Source: an uncultured Lachnospiraceae bacterium
GTDB taxonomy: Bacteria > Bacillota > Clostridia > Lachnospirales > Lachnospiraceae
Direction: 5' to 3'
Assembly (NCBI GenBank): GCA_947625995.1
Contig: CANQQN010000002.1
Location: 1-30,545 of the forward strand
Length of the DNA stretch: 30,545 bases
Shown piece by piece: positions 25,012 to 30,545 of the stretch. Every line of letters begins with the position of its first letter. Within the stretch, counting starts at the first letter, position 1. The notes beneath the pieces were generated by a model. It was given only the letters and a program-made list of their open reading frames with translations, searched no databases and had not been told where the DNA came from. Both the position numbers and the translations under genes were made by a program.

Positions 25012-26574
25012 ATGAATCAGGAAACCAAAGTAATTGATCTGGGCAAGGAAGAGGCAAAAGTCCGGGAAACAAAAGCAGATCAGGACGAAAATCCAAAAGA
25101 ACCGCGGAATAGTCCGGTTGAACCGCCTGCGGGATTCTCCAAAGATGGATCGAAGGTATCTCTGGACGAGCTTTCGGACGAAGAGTTTCTTGCGCTGTAC
25201 GGCGAAGACGGAGAGCAGGAAGATGGGGAAGCGCCTTTATCTGAGGACGATGATTCCGTTGAACGCAAAAAACGGAAGAAAAAAAATGCCGGCCGTCCCA
25301 AAAAGAAAAGAAAAAATCCCATAAAAGCCTTTCGGGATAAGCTCAGCGATGAGACCATCGATGATGAAACGGCAAAGATGATGGTCAATATCATAGGTAT
25401 CGTAGGCGGACTGGCGTTTATCCTTGCGGTTACTTTGGCTACGATCTTCATTTACGGACAGTACAGTTCTTTTTCCAGCCAGTTTGAAAAAGCGCAGACT
25501 TATGAGGATTCCGGTGATATCGCCAATGCGGCGGGCTGTTATGAGAAGGCCATCAACGCCGCCAGAACAAAAGGCGACAGGATCAAAGGACGCCTTGCTT
25601 TGGCAAACCTGTATCTTCAACAACACTCAGATACGAATGCGTCCTTTTATTTTGAACAGGTAGTCGACATCGACAAAGGCAACAAGGAAGCGATTCAGAA
25701 GCTGCTCAATATTTATGAGTCCGGCAATAACATGCAGGCGATTCTGGATCTGGCGGAAAAGGCGTCCGGTGAAGGTACGGAGGAGCTTTTTGAGGATTAT
25801 CTTCTGAACCAGCCGGTGTTCAATTACAAATCGGGAACCTACGATGAGAAGCTTACCGTCGAGATCACGGCCGGGGAAGCGGAACGGATCTATTACACCA
25901 CCGACGATACGGAGGCAACGGAATCCAGTATCCTGTATGCCGGACCTATCCAGCTTGAGGAAGGGAAAACCGTATTTCACGCTATGGCGGTGAACGCCAA
26001 CGGCCTTATGAGCCAAAATATCGTCGTCAATTATGACATCATTGCCTCTGAGCCTGCGGCGCCGGTGATATCGCCTAAAAGCGGGACTTACCGGGAAGTG
26101 ACCGAGATCAAGGTCGATATTCCTGACGGCTGCCGCGCCTACTATACGCTGGATGATACCACTCCGACGGCTGATTCGCCGGAATATACCGGCGATCTTG
26201 CGCTGCCCATGGGCAATCATGTGTTTTCCATGGTGTTTATCGATCAGAACGGGGTCTCCAGTCAGGTTTCCAGAAAGGTTTATGATTTTATATTCAGCGC
26301 GCCCGTCACCAACACAGAGGCGCTGGATATTGTGAAAGACGGACTTGTTGCGTCCGGAGAACTGCTCAATTCTTCGGGAGAAGCGGCCGATCCCGCCCTT
26401 GGCACGGCTGAGTTTTTCTGCAACGAGATCATTACTATCAACGGCAAGCAATTTTACCGTGTCAATAAACTGTATACAAACGGCGGGTTTGGTTCTTACG
26501 CGGTAGAGATCAATACCGGTGCGGTATTTACTTTGCTGGATGACAACGGCAATTATACATTGGTTGGATTTTGA
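25012..26574 (+). CDS. membrane-anchored protein with TPR-like region and chitobiase C-terminal (CHB_HEX_C) repeats
   Basis: A 520-residue protein of unknown function. In order: an acidic cytoplasmic N-terminus (1-82), a very basic stretch (about 84-104, KKRKKKNAGRPKKKRKN), one membrane helix (about 125-148), helical TPR-like repeats (about 158-250), then two beta-sandwich repeats resembling the chitobiase/beta-hexosaminidase C-terminal domain (about 267-345 and 352-430), each with SGTY at the start, YYTxDDTxxT in the middle and an aromatic-rich strand, and a final unassigned 90 residues. No catalytic domain is seen. The in-frame ATG at 24985 overlaps folD; the ATG at 25012, preceded by GAGAGG, is preferred. 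It sits between folD and nfnA without obvious metabolic link. Confidence 0.85.
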   Translation: MNQETKVIDLGKEEAKVRETKADQDENPKEPRNSPVEPPAGFSKDGSKVSLDELSDEEFLALYGEDGEQEDGEAPLSEDDDSVERKKRKKKNAGRPKKKRKNPIKAFRDKLSDETIDDETAKMMVNIIGIVGGLAFILAVTLATIFIYGQYSSFSSQFEKAQTYEDSGDIANAAGCYEKAINAARTKGDRIKGRLALANLYLQQHSDTNASFYFEQVVDIDKGNKEAIQKLLNIYESGNNMQAILDLAEKASGEGTEELFEDYLLNQPVFNYKSGTYDEKLTVEITAGEAERIYYTTDDTEATESSILYAGPIQLEEGKTVFHAMAVNANGLMSQNIVVNYDIIASEPAAPVISPKSGTYREVTEIKVDIPDGCRAYYTLDDTTPTADSPEYTGDLALPMGNHVFSMVFIDQNGVSSQVSRKVYDFIFSAPVTNTEALDIVKDGLVASGELLNSSGEAADPALGTAEFFCNEIITINGKQFYRVNKLYTNGGFGSYAVEINTGAVFTLLDDNGNYTLVGF

Positions 26575-26604
26575 CGCGAAAAAATAAAAATGGGGAGATG
26601 TAGC

Positions 26605-27495
26605 ATGTATCAAATTACAAGAGCTGAAAAGCTTACAGACCAGATTTATCTATTTGATGTGACCGCAACGCGTGTGGCAAAGTCTTGTCTTCCGGGTCAG
26701 TTTGTGATCGTTAAGCTTGACGAGACGGGAGAGCGCATTCCGCTGACGATCTGCGATTATAACAGGGAAACCGGTGCGGTTACCATTGTCTTGCAGACTG
26801 TCGGGGCTTCCACCATGAAGATGGCAAAGCTTAAAGTGGGGGATTCGTTTATGGATGTGACCGGCCCTCTTGGAGTGCCCTCCGAATTTACGAACATTCC
26901 CTTGGAGGAACTGAAGCAGAAAAAATACCTGTTTGTGGCCGGCGGCGTCGGAAGCGCGCCTGTGTATCCGCAGGTAAAGTGGCTTCATGAACACGGCATT
27001 GAGGCGGATGTAGTCCTTGGAGCAAGAAATAAAGATCTAATCATTCTGGAAGAGCAGATGAGGGCGGTAGCCGGTAATCTGTATGTGACCACCGACGACG
27101 GTTCCTATGTGAGGAAAGGCCTTGTAACGGACGTGGTAAGGGATCTGGTGGAAGAACAGGGAAAACATTACGATGTGTGCGTGGCCATTGGCCCTATGAT
27201 CATGATGAAATTTGTGACGCTGCTTACAAAAGAACTTCATATTCCTACCATTGTCAGCCTGAATCCCATTATGGTTGACGGTACGGGCATGTGCGGGGCC
27301 TGCCGTGTGACGGTAGGAGATCAGGTGAAATTTGCCTGTGTGGACGGACCGGAGTTTGACGGGCATCTGGTAAATTTTGACGAGGCCATGAAACGGCAGC
27401 AGATGTATAAGACCTATGAGGGTCGAGCCATTCTGAAACTTCAGGAGGGCGATACTCATCACGGCGGATGTGGAAATTGCGGAGGTGACAAATAA
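26605..27495 (+). CDS. NfnA-like ferredoxin-NADP+ oxidoreductase, FAD/[2Fe-2S] subunit
   Basis: The small subunit of the NADH-dependent reduced ferredoxin:NADP+ oxidoreductase (Nfn), also annotated as sulfide dehydrogenase subunit SudB. 296 residues: an FAD-binding domain with RIPLTICDYN, an NAD-binding domain with FVAGGVGSAPVYPQ, and a C-terminal [2Fe-2S] region DGTGMCGACRV...KFACVDGPEFDGH with three cysteines and a nearby Asp that may serve as fourth ligand, as reported for this family. The tail GGCGNCGG adds another CxxC. The start ATG at 26605 follows GGGGAG; an earlier ATG at 26590 lacks a site. The stop overlaps the start of the larger subunit by one base, TAATG, a sign of coupled translation. 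Confidence 0.93.
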   Translation: MYQITRAEKLTDQIYLFDVTATRVAKSCLPGQFVIVKLDETGERIPLTICDYNRETGAVTIVLQTVGASTMKMAKLKVGDSFMDVTGPLGVPSEFTNIPLEELKQKKYLFVAGGVGSAPVYPQVKWLHEHGIEADVVLGARNKDLIILEEQMRAVAGNLYVTTDDGSYVRKGLVTDVVRDLVEEQGKHYDVCVAIGPMIMMKFVTLLTKELHIPTIVSLNPIMVDGTGMCGACRVTVGDQVKFACVDGPEFDGHLVNFDEAMKRQQMYKTYEGRAILKLQEGDTHHGGCGNCGGDK

Positions 27496-28880
27496 TGGAC
27501 GTGCTGAAAAAAGTTCCGGTACGGGAACAGGACGCAAAGGTGCGTGCCACAAATTTTGACGAGGTATGTCTTGGTTATAATGAGTCGGAGGCAATGGAAG
27601 AGGCTTCCAGATGTATCAACTGTAAAAATGCAAAATGCGTTCAGGGATGTCCGGTTTCCATCAATATTCCCGCGTTTATTGAAAAGGTGAAGGATGGACA
27701 GTTTGAAGAGGCTTCCAAAGTGATTGGGGAGTCATCTGCCCTTCCGGCGGTTTGTGGTCGTGTATGTCCACAGGAGACGCAGTGCGAGGGAAAGTGTATC
27801 CGCGGCATCAAAGGCGAGCCGATCTCCATCGGAAAGCTGGAACGGTTTGTGGCGGACTGGGCAAGGACAAACAACATCAAGCCCGCGCCTCCAAAGGAGA
27901 AGAACGGCAAAAAAGTTGCCGTGATCGGTTCCGGGCCGGCAGGCCTTACCTGCGCGGGAGATCTTGCAAAGCTTGGCTACGATGTGACGATCTTTGAAGC
28001 GCTTCACAAAGCCGGAGGCGTGCTTGTCTACGGGATTCCGGAATTCCGTCTTCCGAAGGACGGTGTGGTGCTTCCCGAGATTGAGAACGTAAAAGCCCTT
28101 GGCGTGAAGATTGAGACCAACGTGGTGATCGGACGCTCGGTGACCATCGACCAGTTGATCCATGAGGAAGGATTTCAGGCGGTGTTTATCGGATCCGGCG
28201 CCGGTCTTCCAAAGTTTATGGGGATTCCGGGTGAAAATGCCAACGGCGTATTTTCTGCCAATGAATATCTGACAAGAAGCAATCTGATGAAGGCTTTTGA
28301 CGACAATTACGACACGCCTATCGCAGTCAGCAAAAAGGTTGCGGTGGTCGGCGGCGGCAATGTGGCCATGGATGCCGCCAGAACCGCGCTGCGTCTCGGC
28401 GCGGAGGTGCATATTGTCTACCGCCGCAGTGAAGCGGAGCTTCCCGCAAGAGTCGAAGAAGTCCACCATGCGAAAGAAGAAGGAATTATTTTTGATCTTT
28501 TGACAAATCCTAAAGAGATACTTGTTGATGAAAACGGATGGGTGAAAGGAATGCGCTGCGTCCGCATGGAACTGGGAGAACCCGACGCTTCCGGCAGAAG
28601 ACGTCCGGTGGAGATCCCCGGTTCCGAGTTTGAGCTTGAACTGGACACTGTGATCATGTCTCTTGGGACATCCCCCAATCCGCTGATTGCTTCTACCACG
28701 GATGGTCTTGAAGTCAATAAGTGGAAATGTATTGTGGCAGACGAGGAAAACGGCGCTACTACCAAGGAGGGAGTTTACGCCGGAGGCGACGCGGTTACAG
28801 GCGCAGCCACAGTCATTCTGGCAATGGGCGCCGGAAAAGCGGCGGCTAAGGGTATTCACGAATATTTATCAGAACGATAA
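27495..28880 (+). CDS. NfnB-like large subunit (glutamate synthase small-subunit/GltA family)
   Basis: 461 residues, the flavin/iron-sulfur partner of the preceding NfnA-like protein; the same family is often annotated gltA, NADPH-dependent glutamate synthase. Two N-terminal [4Fe-4S] motifs are visible: CINCKNAKCVQGCP (about 36-49) and CGRVCPQETQCEGKC. These are followed by the FAD-binding GSGPAGLTCAG, the NADP-binding GGGNVAMDAARTALRLG and the C-terminal FAD signature YAGGDAVTGAATVILAMGAGKAAAKGI. No large glutamate synthase subunit is nearby, and the upstream partner is NfnA-like, so an Nfn complex (bifurcating electrons between NADH, ferredoxin and NADP+) is the better reading. The start overlaps the upstream stop. 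Confidence 0.93.
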   Translation: MDVLKKVPVREQDAKVRATNFDEVCLGYNESEAMEEASRCINCKNAKCVQGCPVSINIPAFIEKVKDGQFEEASKVIGESSALPAVCGRVCPQETQCEGKCIRGIKGEPISIGKLERFVADWARTNNIKPAPPKEKNGKKVAVIGSGPAGLTCAGDLAKLGYDVTIFEALHKAGGVLVYGIPEFRLPKDGVVLPEIENVKALGVKIETNVVIGRSVTIDQLIHEEGFQAVFIGSGAGLPKFMGIPGENANGVFSANEYLTRSNLMKAFDDNYDTPIAVSKKVAVVGGGNVAMDAARTALRLGAEVHIVYRRSEAELPARVEEVHHAKEEGIIFDLLTNPKEILVDENGWVKGMRCVRMELGEPDASGRRRPVEIPGSEFELELDTVIMSLGTSPNPLIASTTDGLEVNKWKCIVADEENGATTKEGVYAGGDAVTGAATVILAMGAGKAAAKGIHEYLSER

Positions 28881-28939
28881 CAGACAGATTCCTGATCGTC
28901 CTTGAAGGAAACCTGAAGATGTGCCGGATAAGGAGAATC

Positions 28940-29647
28940 ATGGAACAAATTATTACAGGCCAGTTAATGAGAGATCTGCCTTCTGACGAGCGCCCTTATG
29001 AAAAGTGCCGTTCTTACGGCCCCGGGGCGCTGTCAGATGCGGAGCTTCTGGCGGTTGTCCTGCGGACAGGAAGCAAAGGGCAGTCGGCCCTTTCTCTCGC
29101 CAGAAGGCTTTTGCAGACGCCCAATTGCAGGGATGGAATACAGGGCATCTGCAATTATTCCCTTGCCGAGTTAACAAAGCAGAAGGGCATCGGCGCCGTA
29201 AAGGGGATCCAGATATTGTGTGTGGCGGAGTTGTCCCGGCGCATCGCCAAATCTACCGCAGGCAGAAGGCTGTGTTTTTCATCGCCGGAAACCATTGCGG
29301 ACTATTACATGGAGGACCTGCGTCACGAAAAACAGGAGAAGATTATACTGATCTTGCTAAATACAAGAGGGGACATGATCTGTGACCGGGTGATGTATTC
29401 CGGCACGGTTTCTTTTTCGCCCGTGTCCCCAAGAGAAATATTTTTGGAAGCGCTGAGGTACGAGGCGGTGAATATCGTTCTGCTTCATAACCATCCCAGC
29501 GGGGATCCCACTCCAAGCAGAGAAGACATTCTGCTGACAAAGAGACTGTTAGAGTGCGGCAGGCTTTTGAATGTTCCGCTGACGGACCATATCATCATCG
29601 GCGACCGGAAGTATCTGAGCTTTCGGGAGGAGGGTCTTTTGGACTGA
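28940..29647 (+). CDS. radC: RadC family protein (JAB/MPN metalloprotease fold)
   Basis: 235 residues. A helix-hairpin-helix-like N-terminal part (SDAELLAVVLRTG, LTKQKGIGAVKGIQILC) and the C-terminal JAB domain with the zinc motif HNHPSGDPTPSRED (His183, His185, Asp196-type site). The family is called RadC, but a direct role in DNA repair is not established. The longest frame starts at 28919; AAGGAG directly before the ATG at 28940 sets the start. It follows nfnB by 59 bases and precedes an MreB-family gene by 58, the classical radC-mreB order of Firmicutes. Confidence 0.95.
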   Translation: MEQIITGQLMRDLPSDERPYEKCRSYGPGALSDAELLAVVLRTGSKGQSALSLARRLLQTPNCRDGIQGICNYSLAELTKQKGIGAVKGIQILCVAELSRRIAKSTAGRRLCFSSPETIADYYMEDLRHEKQEKIILILLNTRGDMICDRVMYSGTVSFSPVSPREIFLEALRYEAVNIVLLHNHPSGDPTPSREDILLTKRLLECGRLLNVPLTDHIIIGDRKYLSFREEGLLD

Positions 29648-29705
29648 CCGTCAACATGCGTCATGCAGAAAGGGAAAACAGTTAGGTACGAAAGGAGTGC
29701 TGACT

Positions 29706-30545
29706 TTGATCGTCAATGCGTTGGGAATCGATTTCGGTACGTGTAATATTAAGATATATAATAAAAATAAAAAAATGATCATCAACGAAAGAAATATCAT
29801 TGCCATTGAAAATAAGGATAAAGTGGTCGCCGTGGGGAATGAGGCTTATGAAATGTATGAAAAATCCCCTGATGAGATCCAAGTGGTGTATCCTATTTCC
29901 AGCGGAATGATTGCCAGTATAGAGAATACCAAGCTGGTGCTGAGGAAGTTTCTTGGCAGCGGCATCGGCCTTTTTTCCAGAACCTGCGATTATTATGTGT
30001 CCATTCCCAGTGACATCACGGAACTGCAGAAAAGAGCTTTTCACAGGCTGATCACCAGTTCCAATATTCAGGCAAAAAAAGTGTATCTGGTGGACCGTCC
30101 CATCGCGGATGCTGTCGGTATCGGAATAGACGTACATAAGGCTAAGGGTGTGCTTATTATGGATATCGGCGCGGATACTACGGAGATATCCGTTATTTCC
30201 ATGGGAAGCGTGATCCTGAGCAAGATGGTCAATGTGGGAGGAAACAGGCTGGATGAAGCGATCCAAAGCTTTCTGAAGCGCAGATATAACCTTATCGTCG
30301 GGACAAAGACAGCGGAAAACTTAAAGATCAATTTTTGCTGTGCCGTTACCGAACGTCCGGACAATAAGACAAAGGTACCCGGCATAGACGTGGTATCCGG
30401 CCTTCCTGTTGAACGGGAAATTTCTCAGAATGAGGTATGCAGGGCGATCACCGAGGCGCTGGAGCCGGTTATGGATGACCTGCGGGTGCTGCTGGAGCGT
30501 ACGCCCCCGGAGCTGGCGTCGGATATGCTGAAGGACGGGCTGTAC
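29706..30545 (+). CDS. MreB-family actin homologue, divergent (partial, C-terminus outside window)
   Basis: Cytoskeletal actin homologue controlling rod shape and side-wall synthesis. The frame runs open from a TTG at 29706, preceded by AAAGGAG (29690-29696), to the window edge (280 codons); usual length is about 340, so about 60 residues are missing. Phosphate-1 is GIDFGTCNIKIY (7-18); phosphate-2 is DIGADTTEISVIS from residue 153, where most MreB have DIGGGTTE. Other MreB parts are VNVGGNRLDEAI and KRRYNLIVGTKTAENLKI. The sequence is clearly MreB but unusually divergent, so a second MreB/Mbl-type paralogue is likely to exist elsewhere. Its position after radC fits the radC-mreB-mreCD order. 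Confidence 0.88.
   Translation, partial: MIVNALGIDFGTCNIKIYNKNKKMIINERNIIAIENKDKVVAVGNEAYEMYEKSPDEIQVVYPISSGMIASIENTKLVLRKFLGSGIGLFSRTCDYYVSIPSDITELQKRAFHRLITSSNIQAKKVYLVDRPIADAVGIGIDVHKAKGVLIMDIGADTTEISVISMGSVILSKMVNVGGNRLDEAIQSFLKRRYNLIVGTKTAENLKINFCCAVTERPDNKTKVPGIDVVSGLPVEREISQNEVCRAITEALEPVMDDLRVLLERTPPELASDMLKDGLY

Noticed and set aside
1..30545. Mobile elements, CRISPR arrays and horizontally acquired islands
   Set aside because: No transposase, integrase, phage gene or regularly spaced repeat is seen, and no stretch has composition clearly unlike its neighbours. The ssrA 3' end, a frequent integration site, carries no integrase next to it.

Overview
The window reads as a chromosomal core segment of a low-to-mid GC Firmicute, most likely a member of the Lachnospiraceae (class Clostridia). 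This is inferred from gene content and order (secG-rnr-smpB-ssrA; tepA-like/uppP/ftsK; fhs-folD; nfnAB; radC-mreB), strong GGAGG ribosome binding sites, sigma-A type promoters with 17-bp spacers, several TTG starts, and a tmRNA tag (AEDNLAYAA) of clostridial type. Nearly everything is on the + strand. I see no phage, insertion sequence, CRISPR array or tRNA gene.

Left edge (1-1329, minus strand): a lipid/drug-type ABC exporter half-transporter, cut by the window edge before its signature motif. It diverges from a + strand set at 1652-8142: two adjacent paralogous ATP-grasp ligases, a MoxR AAA+ ATPase, a DUF58 protein and a large membrane transglutaminase-like protein. The last three are a well-known trio of unclear function. 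The fusion of that trio with a tandem ATP-grasp pair in what looks like one transcript is the least understood part of the window.

Middle (8170-13577): lower glycolysis genes gpmI and eno, with thrC and a small membrane protein between them, then secG with its own promoter. secG is followed by a hairpin terminator, and directly after it come rnr and smpB, a single-pass TPR-like membrane protein, and ssrA (tmRNA) under a promoter with perfect consensus hexamers. SmpB, tmRNA and RNase R together form the trans-translation ribosome rescue and mRNA decay machinery.

Right part (17848-30545): a ClpP-fold TepA-like protease, uppP (undecaprenyl pyrophosphate recycling), an FtsK/SpoIIIE DNA translocase, then a tight run of fhs, folD, a membrane-anchored protein with TPR-like and chitobiase-C-terminal-like (CHB_HEX) repeats, the two subunits of an NfnAB-type NADH-dependent ferredoxin:NADP+ oxidoreductase, radC, and a divergent MreB-family actin cut by the right edge. 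fhs and folD (folate one-carbon steps, NADP-linked) sit with Nfn (NADPH supply), a sensible metabolic pairing. Many starts were moved downstream from the longest open frame because a clear Shine-Dalgarno sequence lies inside it; these choices are explained per gene.
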